From the NCBI GenBank assembly GCA_016711045.1, contig JADJTT010000006.1:62001-126000 (forward strand): a stretch of 64,000 bases of DNA, given 5' to 3'. The translations under genes were made by a program, and so were the position numbers. The notes under the pieces were generated by a model that saw nothing but the letters and a program-made list of their open reading frames with translations, had not been told where the DNA came from and did no database searches. This stretch comes from Saprospirales bacterium (GTDB lineage Bacteria > Bacteroidota > Bacteroidia > Chitinophagales > Saprospiraceae). Below are positions 16,548-24,376 of the stretch, in pieces; the first letter of the stretch is position 1; the number at the start of each line of letters is the position of its first letter.

Positions 16548-16581
16548 AGCGGCCTCACCAACGGGTGGGGCCGCTTTTTTT
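16548..16581 (+). terminator. rho-independent terminator of the sus-like operon
   Basis: A 12-bp stem (AGCGGCCTCACC with GGTGGGGCCGCT, one G-T pair) with a 4-base loop is followed by a run of T. It is 25 bases past the stop of the susE-like gene. Confidence 0.9.
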
Positions 16582-16688
16582 GCAATATTTTTTGCTCCAT
16601 CCAACCTTTCCGAACTTCGTTTCCCTCCTTATGGGTGGTCTTTGATGCCATCCAATGAAGTAATTCCGAAACCATGTTGAAAAATTTG

Positions 16689-16696
16689 TAATTTTG
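16689..16696 (+). promoter_or_regulatory. possible -7 promoter box before bamD
   Basis: TAATTTTG fits the Bacteroidota -7 consensus TAnnTTTG and ends 7 bases before the bamD ATG, which implies a very short or absent leader. A matching -33 TTTG is not clear. Confidence 0.4.
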
Positions 16697-16703
16697 CAGC
16701 CCT

Positions 16704-17543
16704 ATGAAGAAAATAGTCTGGGTTGTCGCCACCATCGTGTTATTTGCCCTGCCGGGTTGTAAGTCCGAATTTGAGAAGATCCGCACCAGTGGAGATGCGG
16801 ATTCGATCTACAAAACGGCGCTGGAGTTATACGATAAAGGCGAATACCTTAAAGCACAGTCCCTTTTTGAATTGGTGATCGGCGCCTACCGCGGCCGGAA
16901 AGAGTTGGAGGATGTATACTTTAAATATGCATACACGTTTTATTACCTCGAGAAATTCGTGTTGGCATCCTATTACTTTGAAAATTTCTCCAACACCTTT
17001 CCCACGAGCCTGAACCGGCAGGAAGCAGATTATATGACGGCTTTTTCCTATTACCAACTATCGCCTTCGTACCGGTTGGATCAGCAATACACCGAAAAAG
17101 CAATCGATGCATTTCAGCTATTTGCCAATACCTACCCCGAAAGTGAACGGGTAGAAGAATGCACCCGCCTGATCGATATCATGCGGCAAAAACTGGAAAC
17201 AAAAGCCTTCCAGGCAGCGTTATTATACTTCGACCTCCGGCAGTACCAATCTGCTACCCGGTCGTTTGAAAACTTGTTGAAGGATTTCCCGGAAACTAAA
17301 AATGCCGAACAAGTCCGTTACCTGATCGTGCAATCGGCCTATTTGCTGGCAGACAACAGCGTGTTTGACAAGCAAAAAGAACGGTTTGAATCGACGCTCA
17401 AATATGCCCGCGAATTTGTGCAAAAATACCCGCGAAGCGAACACAGAAGTGAAGTGCAAACTATTTTAGATACCTCGGAAAAAACATTAAAATCCATAGC
17501 CGATGGCAGATATCAAGAACAAGGTTCAGGGAATCGATCCTAA
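16704..17543 (+). CDS. bamD: outer-membrane assembly lipoprotein BamD
   Basis: BamD is the essential TPR lipoprotein of the BAM complex that inserts beta-barrels into the outer membrane. The signal ends LFALPGC, placing the lipid Cys at residue 19; KSEFEKIRTSGD follows. Five TPR-like helical pairs are visible, including ALELYDKGEYLKAQSLFELV, FSNTFPTSLNRQEADYMTAF and FQLFANTYPESERVEECTRL. The 279-residue length is normal. The last 41 bases overlap the rpoZ start, and the order bamD-rpoZ-coaBC-porD is a conserved Bacteroidota arrangement, which strengthens the call. Confidence 0.9.
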   Translation: MKKIVWVVATIVLFALPGCKSEFEKIRTSGDADSIYKTALELYDKGEYLKAQSLFELVIGAYRGRKELEDVYFKYAYTFYYLEKFVLASYYFENFSNTFPTSLNRQEADYMTAFSYYQLSPSYRLDQQYTEKAIDAFQLFANTYPESERVEECTRLIDIMRQKLETKAFQAALLYFDLRQYQSATRSFENLLKDFPETKNAEQVRYLIVQSAYLLADNSVFDKQKERFESTLKYAREFVQKYPRSEHRSEVQTILDTSEKTLKSIADGRYQEQGSGNRS

Positions 17544-17844
17544 CGTACGTGCCCGCGACGTAGGTGGTATGGCAGATAGATCTGCAAATATTTACGAAAC
17601 CCTTGCCATCATCACCAAGCGCTCCAAGCAGCTGGCGATCGACATCAAACAGGAACTCCACCAGAAACTGGAAGAGTTTGCCGTTAACTCCGATACCATC
17701 GAAGAAGTGACGGAAAACAAAGAGCAGATCGAGATCTCTAAATTCTACGAGCGACTTCCCAATCCGGTGATCATCGCTACCGAAGAATTTCTGGCAGGCG
17801 ACCTGCATTTTCACTATACGGATAAGAAGAAGAAAAAACAGTAA
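17503..17844 (+). CDS. rpoZ: RNA polymerase omega subunit
   Basis: Omega helps to fold and assemble the beta-prime subunit. The 113-residue protein has MADRSANIYETLAIITKRSK and QLAIDIKQELHQKLEEF, corresponding to the helical core of Bacteroidota omega (RpoZ-like), then a charged tail ending KKKKKQ. The start at 17503 lies within bamD, an overlap of 41 bases, pointing to translational coupling. The next gene begins within 10 bases of its stop. Sequence conservation of omega is low, so the operon position carries much of the weight. Confidence 0.85.
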   Translation: MADIKNKVQGIDPNVRARDVGGMADRSANIYETLAIITKRSKQLAIDIKQELHQKLEEFAVNSDTIEEVTENKEQIEISKFYERLPNPVIIATEEFLAGDLHFHYTDKKKKKQ

Positions 17845-17853
17845 TGTTTTTTG

Positions 17854-19041
17854 GTGAAAGGGAAAAAGATCATCCTGGGTATTTCCGGCAGCATTGCCGC
17901 CTATAAAGCGGCTCATCTGACCCGGTTGTTGGTGAAGGCCGGCGCTGAAGTTCAGGTATTGATGACCCGGGCTGCTACAGACTTTATCACGCCGCTCACG
18001 CTATCTACCCTTTCCAAACGCCCCGTTTTGTCCGATTTTCATGCAGAAGAAAGCTGGAACAACCACGTAGAATTGGGTCTATGGGCTGATGTCCTCGTGT
18101 TGGCTCCGCTCACCGCCACCACCCTGGCCAAGCTGGCTTCCGGGCTTGCCGACAATGTGCTGGTAGCCACCTATCTGTCGGCCCGATGCCCTGTCTTTTT
18201 CGCCCCTGCTATGGATGTGGATATGTGGAAACATCCCTCCACCCAGCGCAATGTGCAGTTGCTGGAATCTTACGGCAACAGGCTTATTCCGGTAGGATTT
18301 GGCGAATTGGCGAGCGGCCTGACAGGAGAAGGGCGAATGGCGGAACCAGAGGAGATCGTAGCATTGTTGAATGATTTTTTCTCCGAAGGCCAACCCCTTG
18401 CAGGCAAACGTGCATTGGTGACCGCCGGTCCCACCTATGAAGCCATCGATCCGGTACGGTTTATCGGTAATTATTCCTCAGGCAAAATGGGGGTAGCTAT
18501 TGCCGAACGCCTCGCTGCACTTGGCGCGCAGGTGGATTTGATATTGGGGCCTTCTTCCCTGAATCCCGTCCATCCCCATATCCGCCTCCATCGGGTGCGC
18601 AGTGCACAGGAGATGTACGAGGCTTCCCTGGCGGTGTTTGATCAGACCGATATGGCCGTGCTCTCTGCGGCGGTGGCCGATTATCGTCCGGCGAACCCGG
18701 CCAGTGAAAAGATCAAGAAAGACAAAGCCGATATGCGAATCGACCTGGAATCCACCCCCGACATTGCCGCGGCACTGGGCGCCCGTAAAAAAGCGGGGCA
18801 GGTATTGGTCGGCTTTGCCCTCGAAACGGAAAACGAGCTGGAAAACGCCCGGGCCAAACGCCAGAAAAAGAACCTTGACTTTATCGTGCTTAACTCCCTG
18901 CGCGACGCCGGAGCTGGATTCCATCACGATACCAACAAGATAACCCTCGTCTTTGAAGGCAATAAGACGGAAGAATTTCAGTTAAAAAGCAAGCGGGAAG
19001 TGGCAGATGATATCGTCGCCGCGCTGATCCGCTTTGTTTAA
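17854..19041 (+). CDS. coaBC: bifunctional phosphopantothenoylcysteine decarboxylase/synthase
   Basis: CoaBC joins phosphopantothenate with cysteine and decarboxylates the product in coenzyme A synthesis. The N-terminal CoaC flavoprotein has GISGSIAAYKAAHLTR, LSTLSKRPV, the catalytic His in NNHVELGLWAD, the LAPLTATTLAKLASGLADN loop and FAPAMDVDMW. The C-terminal CoaB half has ALVTAGPTYEAIDPVRFI, NYSSGKMG, AAVADYRP with KIKKD, and VGFALETE. About 395 residues, normal. The start is uncertain: GTG 17854 or TTG 17851. An ATG at 17844 overlapping the rpoZ stop is one base out of frame across a T6 run; a T5 run would give MFLVKGKK, so a homopolymer error here is possible. Confidence 0.93.
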   Translation: MKGKKIILGISGSIAAYKAAHLTRLLVKAGAEVQVLMTRAATDFITPLTLSTLSKRPVLSDFHAEESWNNHVELGLWADVLVLAPLTATTLAKLASGLADNVLVATYLSARCPVFFAPAMDVDMWKHPSTQRNVQLLESYGNRLIPVGFGELASGLTGEGRMAEPEEIVALLNDFFSEGQPLAGKRALVTAGPTYEAIDPVRFIGNYSSGKMGVAIAERLAALGAQVDLILGPSSLNPVHPHIRLHRVRSAQEMYEASLAVFDQTDMAVLSAAVADYRPANPASEKIKKDKADMRIDLESTPDIAAALGARKKAGQVLVGFALETENELENARAKRQKKNLDFIVLNSLRDAGAGFHHDTNKITLVFEGNKTEEFQLKSKREVADDIVAALIRFV

Positions 19042-19051
19042 TGAGAAAAAA

Positions 19052-19969
19052 ATGCACTCCGCTATGAATAAGTGGCTGTTTACCAGTTTGATAGGTTTGT
19101 TATTTTGGGGGTCGCTCCAGGCACAGGAATTGGAAGTGAATGTGACCGTTAATACCCCAACCCTGCAGTTGGCAGACCCACGGGTTTTTCAGGATTTGAA
19201 AGCCGCTATTCAGGCTTTTATGAATAACCAGAAGTGGACCAATGACACCTACCAGTCGGAAGAGCGGATCAAGGTGAGCCTCGTACTGACGGTTTCACAG
19301 GAATTTTCAGCGAATAGCTTTGGCGGAGAATTGGCCATCCAGGCTGTCCGCCCGGTGTATGGAAGCACGTATGAGACGCCTCTCCTTTCTCACCTCGACA
19401 GGGATGTGACCTTCACCTACGAACAGTTTCAACCGCTGGAATATAGCCAAAACAACTTCAATGACAACCTGTCGTCGATCCTGGCTTTCTATGCGTATGC
19501 AATTATCGGGCTGGATTACGATTCGTTTGTGCCTTTTGGAGGCGAAAATTATTTCCAGACCGCCCAGGATGTGCTCAATGCGGTACCCCAATCGGTTACT
19601 GCAAGCAACAAAGGCTGGCGTTCGATCGATGGAAACCGCAACCGGTACTGGATCATTGAAAACTTGCTCTCTCCCCGGGTGCGCAATTTCCGCCAGGCCT
19701 ACTACGACTATCACCGGCAGGCCCTGGACATTATGCACAAGGACATAATCAGTGGCAGGATTTTGATGGTGCAGGCAATCGAAGATGTCGTCCAGGTGAA
19801 CCAAACCTACCCGAATGCGATGATCGTTCAGATGTTTACCAACGCCAAATCAAACGAAATCCTGGAGGTTTTCAAACAAGGTACGGCCACGGAAAAAAAC
19901 CGGGTCGTGCAAGCCATGTCGCGCATAGATGCCGCCAACGCATCCAAATACCGGGCTATACGCGGCTAA
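19052..19969 (+). CDS. porD: type IX secretion protein PorD (DUF4835)
   Basis: DUF4835/PorD proteins are exported factors linked to type IX secretion and gliding in Bacteroidota. The ATG at 19052 (or 19064) begins a signal peptide (FTSLIGLLFWGSLQAQ). Family blocks follow: ELEVNVTVNTPTLQLADPRV, FKDLKAAIQAF-like (here FQDLKAAIQAFMNNQKW), LVLTVSQEF, QAVRPVYGSTYETPLL, and FYAYAIIGLDYDSFVPFGGE. About 305 residues. It follows coaBC by 10 bases, exactly where the conserved bamD-rpoZ-coaBC-porD order places it. It fits the T9SS cargo found at 47077-50082. Its exact biochemical role is not established. Confidence 0.88.
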   Translation: MHSAMNKWLFTSLIGLLFWGSLQAQELEVNVTVNTPTLQLADPRVFQDLKAAIQAFMNNQKWTNDTYQSEERIKVSLVLTVSQEFSANSFGGELAIQAVRPVYGSTYETPLLSHLDRDVTFTYEQFQPLEYSQNNFNDNLSSILAFYAYAIIGLDYDSFVPFGGENYFQTAQDVLNAVPQSVTASNKGWRSIDGNRNRYWIIENLLSPRVRNFRQAYYDYHRQALDIMHKDIISGRILMVQAIEDVVQVNQTYPNAMIVQMFTNAKSNEILEVFKQGTATEKNRVVQAMSRIDAANASKYRAIRG

Positions 19970-19984
19970 AATCTAAAATTCCCT

Positions 19985-21574
19985 ATGAAAGGTATTGCCT
20001 GGATCACCGCTTTCTGCTTTCTGTTAGCCATCCCTTCCGGGTGGAGCCAGGATCCGGAAAACCCCTCGTTGTCGTGGGGACCCTCCTATCGGGCGGAGGG
20101 AAATACCACCTTGGAAAAAGTAGTCGGATTTACTCCTGAAGATATTTACTTCCTGCGGGTGAAGCACAGCGGCGCCTTTTCCAACCGGGACAAGATCTAC
20201 ATGGAGCGCTATTCCCGCGACCTGAAATTGAAGCATTCGGAGGAGATCGTGCTGCAGTACGATAAAACGGATGTAACCCTGGAAGATGTCCTGTTCCTCC
20301 ATAACCAACTTTATCTACTAACCTCTTACGCAAATCAGTCGCACGAGAAAGTATATCTTTTCCTGCAAAAGCTAAGTGACCGGCAGATGCGACCGACCGG
20401 GGAGGCAAAAAAGATCGTGGAAGGACCGCTGACACGCAATTCCATTGGCCGGACCTTTGATTTTCAATTGTCGGCCGATAGCTCCCATCTGCTTGTCTAT
20501 CATCAAATACCCACGGCTTCCAAAGAGCCGGAGCGGTTTGCACTGCATGTATTTGACCAGGATATGGCGCTTGAGTGGGAGCGGGAGGTCATGTTGCCCT
20601 ATCCCGACGAGCAATTTTCGATCCGCGAATACCGGATCGATGAAACGGGGAGCGTATACCTGATGGGCGCAGTAATTGAACCTGGACAACGGAACCGCAG
20701 CCTTCCGGCTCACTACCTCGTACTGGAGTACAGGCCGGGTGATCTGGCTCCGGTAGAGTGGAAGATCGGGCTGGAAGACAAATTCATTACAGAGCTTACC
20801 TTTCGCATCGCCAAAAACGGGGACCTCATCTGCAGCGGGTTCTATTCGGAGCGGGATGCACAAAGTGCCAAGGGGATTTGCTATTTTCGACTGGATGCGG
20901 CTACCCGGCGCGTGGTGACACAGACCTGGCAGCCTTTTGAGTTCGAATTCCGGGCAGAGGAACTCAGTAACCGCGGACGGCAGCGGGCCTTCGAAGCCGA
21001 AGCTGAAGGGAACGAACGCCGCAGTGCGGAACTTTACGGATATAACCTGGACGAATTAGTATTGCGTACAGACGGCGGCGCGCTGTTGGTCGCAGAACAA
21101 TTTTATGTGGAGGAGCGCTTCAACCGGTATTGGGATGGCACCCTCCACGTGACCTATCTCTACCATTACAATGACCTGATCGTGGTCAATATCCAGCCTT
21201 CAGGGACGATTGAGTGGACGGTGCGCATTCCCAAACAGCAGGTAAGTATCGATGATGGCGGGTATTTTTCTTCCTATTCGATGGCTACGGTGCGCGACCG
21301 GTTGTATTTTTTATACAACGACAACAGCCGGAATTTTGACCCAAAGACCCGGGAGGGACAGCTCTATTCGTTTAATGGCTCCCAGGCGGTAATTGCCCTG
21401 GCGGAGGTTCGGAAGGATGGCGCCTTTTCAGTGTCGCCGCTGGCTTTATCCGAGGGGGCTTCGATTATGGCCCGACCGAAAATCGGCAGGCAGATCGGTG
21501 GGCGGTTGTTATTGATAGTAGGCGAATGGGGCCGAAATCTTCGACTGGGTAACGTCGTCTTTCCTGCTCGATAA
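19985..21574 (+). CDS. secreted protein of unknown function
   Basis: A signal peptide (WITAFCFLLAIPSGWSQ) precedes about 508 residues rich in beta strands with repeated Tyr-Leu motifs: EDIYFLRVKHSG, DKIYMERYSRDLKLKHSEEI, FLHNQLYLLTSYANQSHEKVY, LEYRPGDLAPVEWKIGLED, VNIQPSGTIEWTVRIPKQQ and DRLYFLYNDNSRNFD. The spacing of these suggests a beta-propeller-like fold of about seven blades. I do not recognise a named family. It lies 15 bases after porD and so belongs to the same operon; this slot is often filled by recN or a similar gene in relatives. A role in the envelope is an inference from the signal peptide and context. Confidence 0.65.
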   Translation: MKGIAWITAFCFLLAIPSGWSQDPENPSLSWGPSYRAEGNTTLEKVVGFTPEDIYFLRVKHSGAFSNRDKIYMERYSRDLKLKHSEEIVLQYDKTDVTLEDVLFLHNQLYLLTSYANQSHEKVYLFLQKLSDRQMRPTGEAKKIVEGPLTRNSIGRTFDFQLSADSSHLLVYHQIPTASKEPERFALHVFDQDMALEWEREVMLPYPDEQFSIREYRIDETGSVYLMGAVIEPGQRNRSLPAHYLVLEYRPGDLAPVEWKIGLEDKFITELTFRIAKNGDLICSGFYSERDAQSAKGICYFRLDAATRRVVTQTWQPFEFEFRAEELSNRGRQRAFEAEAEGNERRSAELYGYNLDELVLRTDGGALLVAEQFYVEERFNRYWDGTLHVTYLYHYNDLIVVNIQPSGTIEWTVRIPKQQVSIDDGGYFSSYSMATVRDRLYFLYNDNSRNFDPKTREGQLYSFNGSQAVIALAEVRKDGAFSVSPLALSEGASIMARPKIGRQIGGRLLLIVGEWGRNLRLGNVVFPAR

Positions 21575-21604
21575 ATGGTGCATCTAAGTTCCCTGTGAAT
21601 TCCC

Positions 21605-21612
21605 TACCTTTG
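21605..21612 (+). promoter_or_regulatory. possible -7 promoter box before mlaE
   Basis: TACCTTTG fits TAnnTTTG and lies 38 bases before the mlaE ATG, in the only gap between the porD operon and the ABC transporter genes. No clear -33 TTTG is seen. Confidence 0.4.
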
Positions 21613-21650
21613 TAGCGCTTTTGACAAAAAAAGCCAAAGATCTGTTGACT

Positions 21651-22394
21651 ATGAGTTTTAATCTTTTCTACCATTTCGGCCGATATGTCTCTATGATGGG
21701 GCAGGCGCTGACTAGGCCTGAGAAATTTTCCATGTACTGGAAAGAGACTATCCGGCAAATGGAGGCCATCGGCGTAGGGTCGGTAATTATTGTGGTGTTG
21801 ATCTCCATATTTATCGGCGCCGTGTCGGCCTTGCAGTTTTGCTACCAGCTTGACGGTCAGTTGATCCCCATGTATTATGTAGGCTATATCGTTCGGGATT
21901 TGGCCATCATCGAGTCAGCGCCCACGATCACCTGCCTGGTGTTGGCGGGGAAGGTGGGGTCGAATATCGCAGCAGAGATCGGTGGAATGCGCCAAAAGGA
22001 ACACATCGACGCCATGGAGATCATGGGGGTCAATACCGCGGCCTACCTGATTACACCCAAAGTGGTGGCTGCCATCGTGGTTATTCCCATGTTGGTGACG
22101 ATCGGGGCCTTTGTAGGAATTATTGGCGGATACCTGGCCTCTGTCCCTGCAGGATACCTGACGGATATGGAGTATATGCGTGGGTTGCGGGCATATTTTG
22201 AGCCTTACAATGTATTCATCATGTATGTGAAGTCCATCACATTTGCCTTCCTCATTACGTCCATTTCTTCCTATTTTGGGTATTATGTTACCGGGGGTAG
22301 TATTGAATTGGGGAAAGCCAGCACCAATGCCGTAGTGATAGGAAATATCTTTGTACTTGCCGGGGATTATTTCATTGCGTTGTTGCTTACATAA
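21651..22394 (+). CDS. mlaE: MlaE-type ABC transporter permease
   Basis: MlaE is the inner-membrane permease that moves phospholipids between inner and outer membranes together with MlaF and an MCE-domain protein. The 247-residue protein has five hydrophobic segments, including VIIVVLISIFIGAVSALQF, VVAAIVVIPMLVTIGAFVGI and SITFAFLITSISSYFGYYV. Conserved motifs are APTITCLVLAGKVGSNIAAE, MRQKEHIDAMEIMGVN and AYLITPKVVA. ATG 21651 is used; the frame is open from a TTG at 21621. mlaF follows after 130 bases filled by two hairpins. No MCE gene (mlaD) is next to the pair in this window. Confidence 0.9.
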   Translation: MSFNLFYHFGRYVSMMGQALTRPEKFSMYWKETIRQMEAIGVGSVIIVVLISIFIGAVSALQFCYQLDGQLIPMYYVGYIVRDLAIIESAPTITCLVLAGKVGSNIAAEIGGMRQKEHIDAMEIMGVNTAAYLITPKVVAAIVVIPMLVTIGAFVGIIGGYLASVPAGYLTDMEYMRGLRAYFEPYNVFIMYVKSITFAFLITSISSYFGYYVTGGSIELGKASTNAVVIGNIFVLAGDYFIALLLT

Positions 22395-22415
22395 GTACGT
22401 GAGCAAATTAAAATA

Positions 22416-22482
22416 GGATATAACAGCGCCGGAGGTGCTGTTATATCCTTACAAACACTGCGACCGAGGTCGCAGTGTTTGT
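22416..22482. repeat. two tandem perfect hairpins between mlaE and mlaF
   Basis: Hairpin 1: GGATATAACAGCGCC (22416-22430) pairs with 22434-22448 over 15 bp (one G-T) around a 3-base loop. Hairpin 2: ACAAACACTGCGAC (22451-22464) pairs perfectly over 14 bp with 22469-22482 around CGAG. Neither is followed by a T-run. They resemble the hairpins at 26181 and 45275 (A/T-rich foot, GC-rich top), so they may be repeated elements or mRNA-stability stems that set the mlaE to mlaF ratio. Confidence 0.8.
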
Positions 22483-22524
22483 GAAATTAAGTGTGCTGAC
22501 ATAAATAAATCTATAGAGTAGAAA

Positions 22525-23310
22525 ATGATTCGAGTAGAAAATATTTATAAGTCATTCGATGGCAACGAAGTCCTGAAAGGAATATCCCATGATTTTTTCC
22601 CGGGAAAAACCAATCTGGTCATCGGCCGAAGTGGTTCCGGTAAAACGGTATTGCTCAAGATCCTGGTGGGCTTGATGGCGCCCACATCTGGCAGGGTGTG
22701 GTATGACAAGATCGATTTTTCTACCCTTGATAAAAAAGAAATCCGGGAGATTCGTATGCAGGTGGGGATGTTGTTTCAGGGATCAGCCTTGTTCGATTCG
22801 CTGACCGTGGAGCAAAATATCCGCTTCCCGCTGGATATGTTTACGAATTGGACTACCCGGGAGAAGCTGGATCGGGTGAATTATTGCCTGGAACGAGTGA
22901 ACCTGGCTGGTGTAAACAGTAAATTTCCTTCCGCAACCAGCGGGTGGATGCAAAAACGGGTGGGTATTGCCCGGGCTATTGTATTGAAGCCGAAGTATTT
23001 GTTTTGCGATGAACCCAACTCGGGGCTCGACCCCAAGACCGCATTGCTGATCGATGAATTGATCCAGGATATTACCTATGAAAATCAGATCACCACGATC
23101 GTCAATACCCACGACATGAACTCGGTCATGGAGGTAGGAGATAATGTCATGCTCCTCTCCGGAGGGGAGATTGCCTGGACGGGCAACAAGGAAGAGGTTA
23201 TTGCCAGCGATAATGCAGTATTGCAGGATTTCATTTTCGCCTCGCCTTTCCTCAAACGGTTGCGGGTGGATGCGTTGGAACAGCAGAAGAACAGCCGGGA
23301 ATCCAAATAA
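22525..23310 (+). CDS. mlaF: MlaF-type ABC transporter ATPase with altered signature motif
   Basis: This 261-residue ATPase powers the MlaE permease. Walker A is GRSGSGKT (about residues 35-42), the Q-loop is MLFQGSALFDSLTVEQN, Walker B with its extension is LFCDEPNSGLDPKTALLID, and the switch His is in VNTHDMNSV. In the ABC signature, where MlaF proteins carry LSGGM, the sequence reads TSGWMQKRVGIARAI: the second Gly is Trp. This residue contacts ATP across the dimer, so the change is notable. The start is ATG 22525; the stretch upstream holds hairpins only. A C-terminal extension LKRLRVDALEQQKNS follows. Confidence 0.9.
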   Translation: MIRVENIYKSFDGNEVLKGISHDFFPGKTNLVIGRSGSGKTVLLKILVGLMAPTSGRVWYDKIDFSTLDKKEIREIRMQVGMLFQGSALFDSLTVEQNIRFPLDMFTNWTTREKLDRVNYCLERVNLAGVNSKFPSATSGWMQKRVGIARAIVLKPKYLFCDEPNSGLDPKTALLIDELIQDITYENQITTIVNTHDMNSVMEVGDNVMLLSGGEIAWTGNKEEVIASDNAVLQDFIFASPFLKRLRVDALEQQKNSRESK

Positions 23311-23313
23311 AAA

Positions 23314-23343
23314 AGGCCGCCTTCCGAACTCGGAAAGCAGCCT
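23314..23343. terminator. terminator between mlaF and the glucosaminidase gene
   Basis: A 13-bp stem with two mismatches, loop AACT, is preceded by A6 on the plus strand, which reads as a T-run on the minus strand. It therefore fits termination of the leftward glucosaminidase transcript and may also serve mlaF. Confidence 0.6.
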
Positions 23344-23402
23344 GCCAGAACATACGTAATGCGTTATGATGCTATGGTCAACGAATGGCGGGTAGGTATG
23401 CG

Positions 23403-24251
23403 CTATTTGTCCAGTACCTGAAGGTCATAGCGCTCGATATAATCGATCACTTTCTTGTCGTAGCTCGGGTCTGTAGCGTAGCCCAACTCCTTGAGGCCCT
23501 GGGCCCATGCCTTATAGTCTTTCCCTTCGTTCAGCAATTTTTGATACTTCCCTTTGGCGAGCAGGTAGCTGTGCGCGCGCCAGCTTTCCCAGGCGCTGCT
23601 GTATATGCGGAAGAAATCCTTATGGTGATCGTCGGAGAAGTTGGTGCAATGCCCTTTTTTGCAGGATTTGGAGAAGCATTTTATCCCGAAATGGTTGTTG
23701 TTTTTCTTCGCCAGTGTGCTCGTGCCGGCCTGGCTTTCGATCAGGGCCTGGGCCATTTTTACGCTGGCCGGGATGCCGAATTTTTCCATTTCGGTTTTGG
23801 CTACGTCTTTAAAACGCCGGATGTAGGCCTTATTGCGCCGGTCTTCGTCATTGTCGCCGGCTACATCGGCAAAGGGGTCTTTGGGCCCCAGCAGCTCCGC
23901 GCCCAATCCTTTCACAGGTGTCGCCGAAACGGACTGGGATACAGGTAGGTACCCGTTCAGGGCCGCGGACTCAATACCTGGATTTTTGAGGTTGATCTGA
24001 AATTGCATATCCCGCTTTAATGCCATCCACACCAATAGTAACGCTATTGCGATCTTAAACCAGGGCAGTCGCCGCCCGCCTGGGCGGAAGTGGATAAGCT
24101 GGTAATGCAGCGCTACCAACAGTCGTTTCAATCCGGCTAACAATTTCTCCAAAAGGGAAAACAGGGATAGTTCGCCAAGATCAAAATGAGGCCGTTCGGG
24201 GCGTACCCCTTTGTTGGGGGCAGGTGCGGGGGTGTAACGGGAAGTTTTCAT
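23403..24251 (-). CDS. membrane-anchored glucosaminidase-domain protein
   Basis: A 282-residue protein with a cytoplasmic N-terminal tail, one membrane segment (WFKIAIALLLVWMALKR, about residues 65-81), and a C-terminal glucosaminidase domain of the GH73/FlgJ type: GIPASVKMAQALIESQAGTS (catalytic Glu in IES), LAKKNNNHFGIKCFSKSC, DDHHKDFFRIYSSAWESWRA and LKELGYATDPSYDKKVI. Such enzymes cut the glycan strands of peptidoglycan in the periplasm. A Cys pair in CFSKSCKKGHC may form a disulfide. It diverges from the S24 regulator gene with about 125 bases between the starts; shared regulation is possible but unproven. Confidence 0.87.
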   Translation of the reverse strand: MKTSRYTPAPAPNKGVRPERPHFDLGELSLFSLLEKLLAGLKRLLVALHYQLIHFRPGGRRLPWFKIAIALLLVWMALKRDMQFQINLKNPGIESAALNGYLPVSQSVSATPVKGLGAELLGPKDPFADVAGDNDEDRRNKAYIRRFKDVAKTEMEKFGIPASVKMAQALIESQAGTSTLAKKNNNHFGIKCFSKSCKKGHCTNFSDDHHKDFFRIYSSAWESWRAHSYLLAKGKYQKLLNEGKDYKAWAQGLKELGYATDPSYDKKVIDYIERYDLQVLDK

Positions 24252-24376
24252 TTTTTTCGGCTTGAAAACGATTTGTATGTTAAAAAGCTGTATATTGATC
24301 TAAATTGTTTCTGGTAGAACAAAAGTAAAACAAAAAGTTTTTCATTCAAATATTTTTCAAACATTTTTGTTTAAAA

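Noticed and set aside
15338..16786. Minus-strand open frame of 482 codons opposite the susE-like gene
   Set aside because: It is a mirror of the plus-strand gene, which has a lipoprotein signal and domain motifs; the antisense product has no recognisable motif and mixed His/Arg-rich composition.
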